From positions 310,901 through 374,900 of the forward strand of contig NZ_JACYMM010000007.1 of NCBI RefSeq assembly GCF_020858115.1: 64,000 nt of DNA. The letters run 5' to 3'. This DNA is from Janthinobacterium sp. FW305-129 (lineage in GTDB: Bacteria > Pseudomonadota > Gammaproteobacteria > Burkholderiales > Burkholderiaceae_D). The notes beneath the pieces are model-generated. The model had not been told where the DNA came from. It ran no database searches and was given only the letters and a program-made list of their open reading frames with translations. A program made the translations under genes and the position numbers. This document shows, piece after piece, positions 11,684 to 19,442 of the stretch. How positions within the stretch are numbered: position 1 is the stretch's first letter; every line of letters begins with the position of its first letter.

Positions 11684-12343
11684 TCAGGAGGCGCCAGGTT
11701 CGGTCAGGGCGCTCACGGTAAGCCGCGTCTTTTCGACATCGCCGCCGTCAGGGTGATAAATCCACAATGCATCGTTGTCGCGGCTGTCGATGAACAGGAT
11801 GCGCGTGTTTTCCTCGCCGATGGACAGGCAGGCCGCCAGCTCGGCCAGACTGAACGGCGCTGCCTGCTTCGAATCCGTGCCCGCCGCCTGTGCCAGGGTT
11901 TGCGCAAAGCCGGCCAGCTGCCTGACTGCCAGATACCTTGTTCCATCCACCTCGACGTCTTGACACAGCGCGTCCAGGCTGTACAGCGTGAAGTGATCTT
12001 CATCGCTGACAATCGCCACGCCGGGACGCGGCTTTCCGCTGCGCAGGTGCTCGAGATAGGCCTGGGGCAGGGCCACTTTTTCGCTTGCCAGCCATTTTTC
12101 CAGCTGCTTGCCGCTTTGCTTCGCTACTTTGGCGGCCTTGGGGACGACGGCTTCGCAAGCCTGCGCTGTCCAGGCGACCGGATTGAACTGGAACGTCCTT
12201 GCGCATGCGGGGCAGTGCAGGAACATGAATGTCATTTTTTTGCCGATGGCCGTTTTCAAGAACGCTTCATCTGAGGCATCCATTGCGCTGGGGTCGAAAT
12301 GGCGCCCGCAGTCGCCATCGTAGGGACAAGTGATTTCGGTCAT
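11684..12343 (-). CDS. SUKH (SMI1/KNR4)-like protein with an N-terminal CxxC zinc-binding part
   Basis: This protein of about 219 residues has no signal peptide. Cys6, Cys12, Cys44 and Cys47 (CPYDGDC and CPAC) look like a zinc site. The rest resembles the SUKH fold: LPQAYLEHL near residue 90, then the segment FSLAELAACL and the C-terminal stretch LWIYHPDGGDVEK that is common in SMI1/KNR4 proteins. SUKH proteins are often immunity proteins of polymorphic or contact-dependent toxin systems, but no toxin gene is present. Only 12 bases separate it from the upstream DUF4304-like gene, so the two are probably co-transcribed. The family call rests on pattern likeness only. Confidence 0.6.
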   Translation of the reverse strand: MTEITCPYDGDCGRHFDPSAMDASDEAFLKTAIGKKMTFMFLHCPACARTFQFNPVAWTAQACEAVVPKAAKVAKQSGKQLEKWLASEKVALPQAYLEHLRSGKPRPGVAIVSDEDHFTLYSLDALCQDVEVDGTRYLAVRQLAGFAQTLAQAAGTDSKQAAPFSLAELAACLSIGEENTRILFIDSRDNDALWIYHPDGGDVEKTRLTVSALTEPGAS

Positions 12344-12355
12344 GGTGTAGGGTGT

Positions 12356-12991
12356 TCAAGCATTGAAGTATTTATCCATACGCAAAGCGATCTCCTCTTT
12401 TTCTTGCGGATCAGATGCCTGGGGATTTCTTTCCCAGTAGGCAATGCCTTCGTTCAAGGCCCACAAGGCTTTTTCCTGCTTGCCCGCCATCAGATAGAAA
12501 TCGCAGGCCCTGGCATGCGAGTCTTGCGCTTCGACCAGGGCCAGGGCCGCATTTTCCCAGTTGGACCGGTGGTCGAGCCAGGGAATGGCCAACGCCAGCA
12601 GATTGTCCCGTAGGCAAGCCATGACGGTTGCCCGACGGGATGGATCGACGAGCTGGTGTTCTTTGTCCTGTTTGCCATCGATGACAGGGAATTGCCAGTT
12701 CGGGATATTCCAGTCCGCCACACCGCCAACGATATGGTTGACAGGTTCACGGCCGTAGCGCGCCGTGTGCCACGATGCGTAGGACCTGGACGCAACCTGA
12801 TAGTGGCTCCAGAATGCCACGCAGACATGCTCTTCGTTGTATCGGTTGGCCTGGAAATGGATGGTCTGGATGAATTCGTTCTGCGTGCGCTTGAAGGTCA
12901 GCTGGCTTGGCGAGAACTTGAAGCCCGCTGCGGTCAGCGGCTCCAGCAAGAACTCTTCAATATTGGCGATGATCAGTGCTTTTGGTTTCAT
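12356..12991 (-). CDS. DUF4304-like hypothetical protein
   Basis: This is a cytosolic protein of about 211 residues. The first 60 residues (LEPLTAAGFKFS then TFKRTQNEFIQTIHFQ) resemble DUF4304, a small domain often found among immunity proteins. The C-terminal third is helical and rich in Glu and Lys. The start at 12991 sits after AGGGAACAGG; the longer frame from 13054 lacks support. It heads a two-gene unit with the SUKH-like gene. Base composition is lower in GC than the flanking genes, which is compatible with transfer. Function is unknown; immunity against an absent toxin is an inference. Confidence 0.6.
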   Translation of the reverse strand: MKPKALIIANIEEFLLEPLTAAGFKFSPSQLTFKRTQNEFIQTIHFQANRYNEEHVCVAFWSHYQVASRSYASWHTARYGREPVNHIVGGVADWNIPNWQFPVIDGKQDKEHQLVDPSRRATVMACLRDNLLALAIPWLDHRSNWENAALALVEAQDSHARACDFYLMAGKQEKALWALNEGIAYWERNPQASDPQEKEEIALRMDKYFNA

Positions 12992-13134
12992 CCTGTTCCC
13001 TGGCATTGACGGTTGCGCCGCCTTGTTGTCAAAACGGCGTTGCCATGTTGCCATAGATCAGTGTGCGTAACCGCCACGACGGGCAATCGTGCGAGGGAAA
13101 ACCTGCTGCTATTGGGCTATTGGCCGGGGGGCGT

Positions 13135-14865
13135 TCACGGCAGCTGATTGACCCACACGGGCGCCGACCAGACGATATTGCCGTCGTCTTGCGTCAACCT
13201 TGCGTAATAGAAATGGGGGCCGGGCGCGGGCGTGAGGGTGAGCTCGGCCTGATCCGATACTTGCGTGACGGAACCGTTGCCGCCCGGCACGCCGTGGAAG
13301 ATGGCGACGGCGGCCGCTTGCCGTCCCGTGTCGTTGCTGAAATGGGTGGATAGCTGCAAAGGCCCGTGGTTGTCGAATCGCTCGCCCATCAGCTTGCCAT
13401 TTGCCGTGAACAGCAGTTGCGCGTGCTTGTCCATGGTGGCAAACACGCGGCGCGCGCGCAGCGCGTCGAGGAAGCTGTCGCGCGACACGGACATGCCGGC
13501 GGCCGGGCTGGCCACCAGCACGGCCGTGCGGTTACCGTACGACGCCCCCCAGTTGGCGCAGTGGTTGTCCTGGTTGCTGCTGAATGCCACGTGATAGCCG
13601 GCCGCCAGGGCGCGGTTGCAGGCCGCCTCGTAGTTGCTGCGCCGCGTTTCCGTTTCCCCGTCGTTGGTGGAAAAAGCGGACGTGTTCATGACTTCGCACA
13701 GCACCATGGCCGCGTCGCCGTCCGGCGTGTAGCCGAGCGGCTGGCCGTTGACGAGAAACTGGCCCGTTTGCGCCGGGTGGTTGAACTGGCCGATCCAGCC
13801 CCGTTCGCGCATCAGCGCATACAGGGCGGCGTAGTCGCTTTTCGGCGTTGCCACGTCGGCCAGCAGTTCGCCCCGGGCATTCCTTTCCCAGCCCAGCAAT
13901 TGGTCGCTGTTGAAGATGTTCAGGTGGCCGCCCTTGTTGATGACGCCCCATTCCATGCCGTACAGGGCCAGGAAGCCGGGATGCGCGGCCGTGTACGCGG
14001 CCGCTTCGGCCAGCCCCGTCTGGTACAGGGTTTTTGCTTCGGCTGGCTCGGCCGTGCTGTTGGTGCCGTCGGAACCGTCATACATATGGTTGTGCTCGGA
14101 TGTCAGCAGCGCGTCGAGGCCGTGATCTTGCGCATACTTGTATGCATCGATGGGGCCGAAGGGCGCCGTTTGCGGTTCCTGCGCGCCATGGCAGTCGTTC
14201 AGCGCCGCGCCGCCGTCGCTGTGGCGCGTCTGGCTGTGCAGGTTGGCGTAGACGATGCGGTAGCCAGGCTGGCCGTCCAGGCTGGGCAGCTGCAGCAGTC
14301 CGGCCCGGAAGGCGGGCACCCTGGGCGCCGTGCTGGCGCCCCGCTGCACCTGGATTTGCCACTGCTGTTCCACCTGCGCCTCGCGTGGGGTGCCGGCATC
14401 GGCCACGGCCAGCAGGCGCAGCGCGTACAAGCCGTCCGGCGCCAGCATGCGCCGTTCGCGCGCATCGGCATCGGCGCGGCCATCCCAGGGCAAGTTCACG
14501 CTCTTGCCGCCGGCGCCCACCTGTTCCGTGCCCGACCAGCGCCGCAGCACGGCCCCTTGCGGGCCGGGGCCGGACAGGGTCAAGGTCCAGCGCACCGCAT
14601 GGGGGCGGCCCTCGTCCGGATAACTGAGGCGCACAATAAATGTACGTGACTGCGCGCTGCGCGCCTGCGTGCCCCGCTCGCCGCGCGCGGCATGGAACGG
14701 CGCGAACACGGTCGCGTCCAGCTCGCTGTGTTCGCGGGGTTCGGGGGAGCCATCTTGCGACGCAGCACACTTGCTCCAGGCGATCAACAGCGCCCCCACG
14801 CAGGCGCACGCCAGTGCACGCCCCACGCCGCGCCGTGGCAGCACTTGCCGCAGTTGCCCGACCAT
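13135..14865 (-). CDS. CehA/McbA-type metallohydrolase (PHP-like), exported
   Basis: This protein of about 576 residues has an N-terminal hydrophobic export signal (about 14-38), a beta-rich domain (about 65-190) and a C-terminal PHP-like metal-dependent hydrolase domain. Likely metal ligands are in NLHSQTRHSDG (about 207), TSEHNH, GMEWG and the FNHP motif. Characterised relatives hydrolyse carbamate or phosphoester bonds; this substrate is unknown and the CehA link is family inference. It stands alone, divergent from the nitrate operon, with no obvious partner gene. Confidence 0.75.
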   Translation of the reverse strand: MVGQLRQVLPRRGVGRALACACVGALLIAWSKCAASQDGSPEPREHSELDATVFAPFHAARGERGTQARSAQSRTFIVRLSYPDEGRPHAVRWTLTLSGPGPQGAVLRRWSGTEQVGAGGKSVNLPWDGRADADARERRMLAPDGLYALRLLAVADAGTPREAQVEQQWQIQVQRGASTAPRVPAFRAGLLQLPSLDGQPGYRIVYANLHSQTRHSDGGAALNDCHGAQEPQTAPFGPIDAYKYAQDHGLDALLTSEHNHMYDGSDGTNSTAEPAEAKTLYQTGLAEAAAYTAAHPGFLALYGMEWGVINKGGHLNIFNSDQLLGWERNARGELLADVATPKSDYAALYALMRERGWIGQFNHPAQTGQFLVNGQPLGYTPDGDAAMVLCEVMNTSAFSTNDGETETRRSNYEAACNRALAAGYHVAFSSNQDNHCANWGASYGNRTAVLVASPAAGMSVSRDSFLDALRARRVFATMDKHAQLLFTANGKLMGERFDNHGPLQLSTHFSNDTGRQAAAVAIFHGVPGGNGSVTQVSDQAELTLTPAPGPHFYYARLTQDDGNIVWSAPVWVNQLP

Positions 14866-14956
14866 GCCGGCCTCCGCTACATGAACTCAATAATAATTAG
14901 ACAATCATTGCCACTTTCGAGTTCCGCGACGCACCAAGAAGAGGCGCGCCTGCACC

Positions 14957-14978
14957 GCCAGATGCCATGATCTGGCGC
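14957..14978. promoter_or_regulatory. Inverted repeat, possible activator site
   Basis: CGCCAGAT (14957-14964) and ATCTGGCG (14971-14978) are perfect 8-base arms around 6 bases. It is centred about 78 bases before the predicted transcription start, where an enhancer-binding protein such as NtrC would bind. It does not match the NtrC consensus closely. Confidence 0.35.
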
Positions 14979-15019
14979 AAAGACCGTGCGGATAGGGGGC
15001 ATCCCCCTTGGGACGGGCC

Positions 15020-15035
15020 TGGCACGGCGCTTGCT
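15020..15035 (+). promoter_or_regulatory. Sigma-54 promoter of the nas operon
   Basis: TGGCACG (15020-15026), four bases, then TTGCT (15031-15035) is a full match to the -24/-12 consensus TGGCACGN4TTGCW. Transcription would start near 15046. Sigma-54 use implies activation by an enhancer-binding protein, NtrC being the expected one for nitrogen assimilation. Confidence 0.88.
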
Positions 15036-15082
15036 AGACAGAAGATACGGATCAACGGCGATCCCCTGAATAAACGCACAAC

Positions 15083-15116
15083 GGTCCAACGACGGACCAC
15101 CTGGACAACGGCGTCC
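15083..15116 (+). promoter_or_regulatory. ANTAR-type two-hairpin antitermination leader
   Basis: Hairpin 1 has a 5-bp stem (15083-15087 with 15094-15098) and loop AACGAC. Hairpin 2 has a 4-bp stem (15103-15106 with 15113-15116) and loop AACGGC. Both loops have six bases with A at position 1 and G at position 4, the signature bound by ANTAR proteins such as NasR and NasT. The segment 15107-15113 is exactly complementary to 15151-15157 in the terminator, so hairpin 2 and an extended terminator exclude each other. Confidence 0.8.
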
Positions 15117-15137
15117 GCTCTGGCTGATTTTTTCCAT

Positions 15138-15165
15138 CGGCGGGGGCGGGCGCCGTTTTTGTTTG
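15138..15165 (+). terminator. Leader terminator controlling the nas operon
   Basis: CGGCG (15138-15142) pairs with CGCCG (15151-15155) and is followed by TTTTTGTTTG. It lies 48 bases before the transporter ATG, between the ANTAR hairpins and the first gene, as expected for nitrate-dependent antitermination. Confidence 0.75.
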
Positions 15166-15202
15166 CATTTTTGTTATTTTCGGGATACTTCGGGAAACCA
15201 TC

Positions 15203-16513
15203 ATGGCCAGCCAAAAAGCAACAAGCATCGCGCTCTTCTCCCTCGCCACGCCGCCCATGCGGGCATTCCACCTGACGTGGATGGCATTTTTCGTGTGCTT
15301 CTTCGCCTGGTTCGCCTGCGCGCCGCTGATGCCTGTCATCAAGGGCGAGTTCGGCCTTTCCCTGGCGCAAGTGGCGAACATCAATATCGCCGCCGTCGCC
15401 ATCACCATCCTCGTGCGCCTGATCGTGGGACCCTTGTGCGACCGCTACGGCCCGCGCAAGACCTACACGGGCTTGCTGCTGCTGGGCGCCATCCCCGTGC
15501 TGGGCGTGGCCGCGTCGCAAAGCTATGAAAGTTTCCTGTTCTTCCGCCTGGGCATCGGCGCCGTCGGTGCCAGCTTTGTCATTACGCAATATCACACCTC
15601 CGTGATGTTCGCCCCCCGCGTCGTCGGCACGGCGAATGCGGCGGCCGCCGGCTGGGGCAATGCGGGCGGCGGCGCGGCACAGGCCTTGATGCCCTTGCTG
15701 CTCGGTGCCGTAGTGATGCTGGGCGTGTCCGAGTCGCTGGGCTGGCGCGTGGCGCTGCTGGTGCCGGGCGTGCTGATGCTGGTCATGGCCGTGCTGTACT
15801 GGCGCTACACGCAGGATTGCCCGGAAGGCAATTACTCGGATTTGCGCAAGGCTGGCGTGTCTATTGAGGGAGGAAAGGCCGGACATGCTCCGGCCGGTGG
15901 CTGGGACAGCTTCAAGGCCGCCAGCAGCAATTATCGCGTGTGGCTGCTGTTCGTTACCTACGGCGCCTGCTTCGGCATCGAGATCTTCATCCACAACATC
16001 GCCGCCGTCTACTACGTCGACCATTTCGGCCTGTCGTTGAAATCGGCGGGCCTGGCCGCCGGCAGCTTCGGCTTGCTGGCCCTGTTTGCCCGCGCTTTGG
16101 GCGGCTGGCTGTCCGACAAACTGGCCCTGCGCGGCAACCTGAACAGCCGCGTCACCCTGCTGTTCATGCTGATGATCGGCGAAGGCGTGGGCTTGCTGTG
16201 GTTTGCCAAGGTCGACAGCGTCACCTACGCCGTTATCGCCATGCTGGTCTTCGGCCTGTTCACCCACATGGCGTGCGGCGCCACCTATGCGCTGGTGCCT
16301 TTCATCGACAGCCGCGCGCTGGGCGGCGTGGCCGGCATCATCGGCGCGGGCGGCAACGTGGGCGCCGTGGCGGCCGGCTTCCTGATGAAGGGCACGGGCG
16401 ACATCCGCCAGACCCTGATCATCCTGAGCGCGCTGGTGGTGGTCTCGGCCCTGTGCGCCATCGCCGTGCGCTTTACCCGCGAAGCGGCCGAACCGAACAT
16501 GGCCGCGGCCTGA
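15203..16513 (+). CDS. narK: Nitrate/nitrite transporter, MFS NNP family
   Basis: This inner-membrane protein of about 436 residues has twelve predicted segments and imports nitrate (possibly also exporting nitrite) for assimilation. Both nitrate signature motifs are present: GWGNAGGGAAQ in the first half and GAGGNVGAVAAG in the second, together with the MFS loop GPLCDRYGPRK. The single-domain form and the position as first gene before nirB and nasA point to the assimilatory type (also called NasA or NrtP). The ribosome site is weak. The gap to nirB is 10 bases, so they are co-transcribed. Confidence 0.95.
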   Translation: MASQKATSIALFSLATPPMRAFHLTWMAFFVCFFAWFACAPLMPVIKGEFGLSLAQVANINIAAVAITILVRLIVGPLCDRYGPRKTYTGLLLLGAIPVLGVAASQSYESFLFFRLGIGAVGASFVITQYHTSVMFAPRVVGTANAAAAGWGNAGGGAAQALMPLLLGAVVMLGVSESLGWRVALLVPGVLMLVMAVLYWRYTQDCPEGNYSDLRKAGVSIEGGKAGHAPAGGWDSFKAASSNYRVWLLFVTYGACFGIEIFIHNIAAVYYVDHFGLSLKSAGLAAGSFGLLALFARALGGWLSDKLALRGNLNSRVTLLFMLMIGEGVGLLWFAKVDSVTYAVIAMLVFGLFTHMACGATYALVPFIDSRALGGVAGIIGAGGNVGAVAAGFLMKGTGDIRQTLIILSALVVVSALCAIAVRFTREAAEPNMAAA

Positions 16514-16523
16514 GGAGAGCGCA

Positions 16524-19076
16524 ATGAACCACCCCCTGAAGATCGTCGTCCTTGGCCATGGCATGGTCGGACATAAATTCCTCGAACGCCTGGCGCTGGA
16601 AAACGCGCCGCACTTGTCCGTCACGGTCTTGTGCGAAGAGCCGCGTCCCGCCTACGACCGCGTACACCTGTCCGAATTTTTCAGCGGCAAGTCGGCCGAG
16701 GATCTGTCGCTGGTGGCGCCCGGCTTCTTCGACAAGGGCAACGTCGTGTTGAAGCTCAATGCGCGCGCCGTATCCATCGACCGCGCGGCGAAAACCGTCA
16801 CAGCCAGCACGGGCGAAGTCTTGATCTACGACAAACTCGTGTTCGCCACCGGTTCCACGCCGTTCGTGCCGCCGCTGCCTGGCAAGGAGAGGGATGGCTG
16901 CTTCGTCTACCGCACCATCGAAGACCTGGAAGCCATGCTGGCCTGGGGCGCCAGATCCACCACGGGCGTGGTGATCGGCGGTGGCTTGCTGGGCCTCGAA
17001 TGCGCGAAGGCCTTGCGCGACCTGAAACTCGACACCCACGTGGTGGAATTCGCGCCGCGCCTGATGGCCGTGCAGGTCGATGAAGGCGGCGCGCGCGTCC
17101 TGCGCCGCAAGATCGAGGAACTGGGCGTGACCGTGCACACGCAAAAGAATACCTTGGCCATCGTCGACGGCGAATCTGCCACGCACCGCATGCAGTTCGC
17201 CGACGGCAGCCACCTGGAAGCAGACATGATCGTCTTCTCGGCCGGCATCCGCCCGCGCGACGAGCTGGCGCGCGCCTGCGGCCTGGAGGTGGGGCCGCGC
17301 GGCGGCATCGCCATCGATGACAGCTGCGTCACCTCCGACCCGGACATCTACGCGATCGGCGAATGCGCGCTGTGGGGCGGCCTGGTGTTCGGCCTGGTGG
17401 CGCCCGGCTACGAAATGGCGCGCATCGCTGCCCGCCACCTGTTGCAGGAGGAGGGCGAAGCGTCGTTCAAGGGTGCCGACATGAGCACCAAGCTCAAACT
17501 GATGGGCGTGGACGTGGCCAGCCTGGGCGACCCGCACGGCAATGCGCCGGGCAGCCGCTCCTACCAGTTCATGGACGAGCGCAAGCAGATATACAAGAAG
17601 ATCGTCGTTTCCGACTGCGGCAAATACCTGCTGGGCGGCGTGATGGTGGGCGACGCCAGCGAATACGGCACGCTCTTGCAGATGATGCTCAACAAGATTG
17701 AGCTGCCCGAGTTCCCCGAATTCCTGATCCTGCCGCAGGCGGACGGCCAGCAAAAGGCCGGACTCGGTGTGGACGCCTTGCCCGATGCTGCGCAAATCTG
17801 CTCGTGCAACGACGTGTCGAAAGGCGCGCTGTGCGCGGCCGTCGCCGATGGCGCGACCACCATCGCTGCCCTCAAAAGCTGCACAAAGGCCGGCACCGCC
17901 TGCGGCGGCTGCGTACCGCTGGTGACGCAGATCATGAAGGCGGAAATGCAGAAGCAGGGTCTGGCCGTCAATAATCACGTGTGCGAGCACTTTGCGTACT
18001 CGCGCCAGGAATTGCATCACATGGTCCGCGTGGGCAAGATCCGCAGCTTCGGCGAACTGCTGGCCGCGCACGGCCAAGGCCTCGGCTGCGACGTGTGCAA
18101 GCCCGTGGCAGCGAATATCCTCGCGTCTTGCTGGAACGATTTCGTGCTGTCGCCCGTGCACGCCAGCCTGCAGGACAGCAATGATTACTTCCTTGGCAAC
18201 ATCCAGAAGGATGGCACGTACTCGGTGGTGCCGCGCATGCCGGGCGGCGAAGTGACGGCCGACGGCTTGATCGCCGTCGGCATGGTGGCGAAAAAATACG
18301 GTCTCTATACGAAGATCACGGGCGGCCAGCGGGTCGACCTGTTCGGCGCCCGCGTGGACCAGCTGCCGGCCATCTGGGAAGAGCTGATCGCGGCCGGCTT
18401 CGAATCGGGCCACGCCTACGGCAAATCCTTGCGCACGGTCAAATCCTGCGTCGGTTCCACCTGGTGCCGCTATGGCGTGGCCGACAGCGTGGGTTTCGCC
18501 ATTCAACTGGAAAACCGCTACAAGGGCTTGCGCACGCCGCACAAGATCAAGTTCGGCGTCTCCGGCTGCACGCGCGAATGCGCCGAGGCGCAAGGCAAGG
18601 ACATCGGCCTGATCGCCACGGAAAAGGGCTGGAACCTGTACGTGTGCGGCAACGGCGGCATGAAGCCGCGCCACGCGGAACTGATCGCATCGGATCTCGA
18701 TGAAGCCACCCTGGTGCGCTATGTCGACCGCTTTTTGATGTTCTACGTGCGCACGGCCGACCGCCTGCAGCGCACCAGCGTGTGGCGCGACAACCTGGAA
18801 GGGGGCCTCGATTACCTCAAGCGCGTCATCATCGACGACAGCCTGGGCATCGCCCACGAGCTGGAAGCGGACATGCAGCACGTGGTCGACACCTATGCCT
18901 GCGAGTGGAAGGCGGCCGTGTCCAACCCCGCCGTGCGCCAGCGCTTCCGCCACTTCGTCAACAGCGAAAAAAACGATGAAAACGTGGTGTTCGTCGAAGA
19001 GCGGGGCCAGATCCGGCCCGCCTCGCCCCTTGAACGCCGCAGCACCGTGATCCCCATCCTTGCCGTGGAGGCGTGA
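16524..19076 (+). CDS. nirB: Nitrite reductase [NAD(P)H], large subunit
   Basis: This 850-residue cytosolic enzyme reduces nitrite to ammonium with NAD(P)H. Domains in order: FAD/NAD-binding oxidoreductase (1-300, FAD motif GHGMVG), two BFD-like [2Fe-2S] regions (about 430-465 with CSCND and CGGC; about 490-540 with CDVC), the ferredoxin-like nitrite/sulfite reductase half-domain, and the sirohaem/[4Fe-4S] domain near 640-700 with the Cys pairs in SCVGSTWC and SGCTREC. Start ATG follows GAGGAGAGC. Length fits the family. The nirD gene follows after three bases. Confidence 0.98.
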   Translation: MNHPLKIVVLGHGMVGHKFLERLALENAPHLSVTVLCEEPRPAYDRVHLSEFFSGKSAEDLSLVAPGFFDKGNVVLKLNARAVSIDRAAKTVTASTGEVLIYDKLVFATGSTPFVPPLPGKERDGCFVYRTIEDLEAMLAWGARSTTGVVIGGGLLGLECAKALRDLKLDTHVVEFAPRLMAVQVDEGGARVLRRKIEELGVTVHTQKNTLAIVDGESATHRMQFADGSHLEADMIVFSAGIRPRDELARACGLEVGPRGGIAIDDSCVTSDPDIYAIGECALWGGLVFGLVAPGYEMARIAARHLLQEEGEASFKGADMSTKLKLMGVDVASLGDPHGNAPGSRSYQFMDERKQIYKKIVVSDCGKYLLGGVMVGDASEYGTLLQMMLNKIELPEFPEFLILPQADGQQKAGLGVDALPDAAQICSCNDVSKGALCAAVADGATTIAALKSCTKAGTACGGCVPLVTQIMKAEMQKQGLAVNNHVCEHFAYSRQELHHMVRVGKIRSFGELLAAHGQGLGCDVCKPVAANILASCWNDFVLSPVHASLQDSNDYFLGNIQKDGTYSVVPRMPGGEVTADGLIAVGMVAKKYGLYTKITGGQRVDLFGARVDQLPAIWEELIAAGFESGHAYGKSLRTVKSCVGSTWCRYGVADSVGFAIQLENRYKGLRTPHKIKFGVSGCTRECAEAQGKDIGLIATEKGWNLYVCGNGGMKPRHAELIASDLDEATLVRYVDRFLMFYVRTADRLQRTSVWRDNLEGGLDYLKRVIIDDSLGIAHELEADMQHVVDTYACEWKAAVSNPAVRQRFRHFVNSEKNDENVVFVEERGQIRPASPLERRSTVIPILAVEA

Positions 19077-19079
19077 GCC

Positions 19080-19442
19080 ATGAATGCGATGAATGAATTG
19101 AACAGCGCCAGCGCCGACAACTGGACGGCCATCTGCCCCCTGACCGACATCGTACCCGACACGGGCGTGTGCGCGCTGCTGCAGGGGCGCCACGTGGCCG
19201 TGTTCCGCGTCGGCGATGCCGCGCCGCGCGTGTACGCCATCGACAACGTCGACCCGAACGCGGGCGCTTCCGTGCTGTCGCGCGGCCTGGTGGGCAGCAT
19301 CGGCGAGCGCGTCGTGGTGGCGTCGCCCATCTACAAGCAGCATTTCGACCTGGCCAGCGGCGAGTGCATCGAAGCGCCTGAACACTCGGTGGCCGCCTGG
19401 CCGGCGCGCGTGTTCGGCGGCTTGGTGTGGGTGGCCATATGA
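19080..19442 (+). CDS. nirD: Nitrite reductase small subunit
   Basis: This 120-residue Rieske-fold partner of NirB is needed for nitrite reductase activity. As in other NirD proteins, the Rieske Cys/His iron-sulfur ligands are absent (DNVDPNAG stands where CPH would be), so it is not an electron carrier itself and is not a broken gene. The stop codon overlaps the ATG of the next gene (ATGA), implying coupled translation. Confidence 0.96.
   Translation: MNAMNELNSASADNWTAICPLTDIVPDTGVCALLQGRHVAVFRVGDAAPRVYAIDNVDPNAGASVLSRGLVGSIGERVVVASPIYKQHFDLASGECIEAPEHSVAAWPARVFGGLVWVAI

Larger units (their letters stand above)
14866..15202 (+). other. Promoter and leader region of the nitrate assimilation operon
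   Basis: This 337-base gap has no gene. In order it contains an 8-bp inverted repeat (14957-14978), a G5/C5 inverted repeat (14994-15006), a sigma-54 promoter (15020-15035), two ANTAR-type hairpins (15083-15116) and an intrinsic terminator (15138-15165) before the transporter ATG. The AT-rich left end (14881-14920) probably holds the promoter of the divergent PHP gene. Confidence 0.8.

Noticed and set aside
19080..19442. NirD as a pseudogene because its Rieske ligands are missing
   Set aside because: NirD proteins normally lack these cysteines and histidines; length and context are normal.
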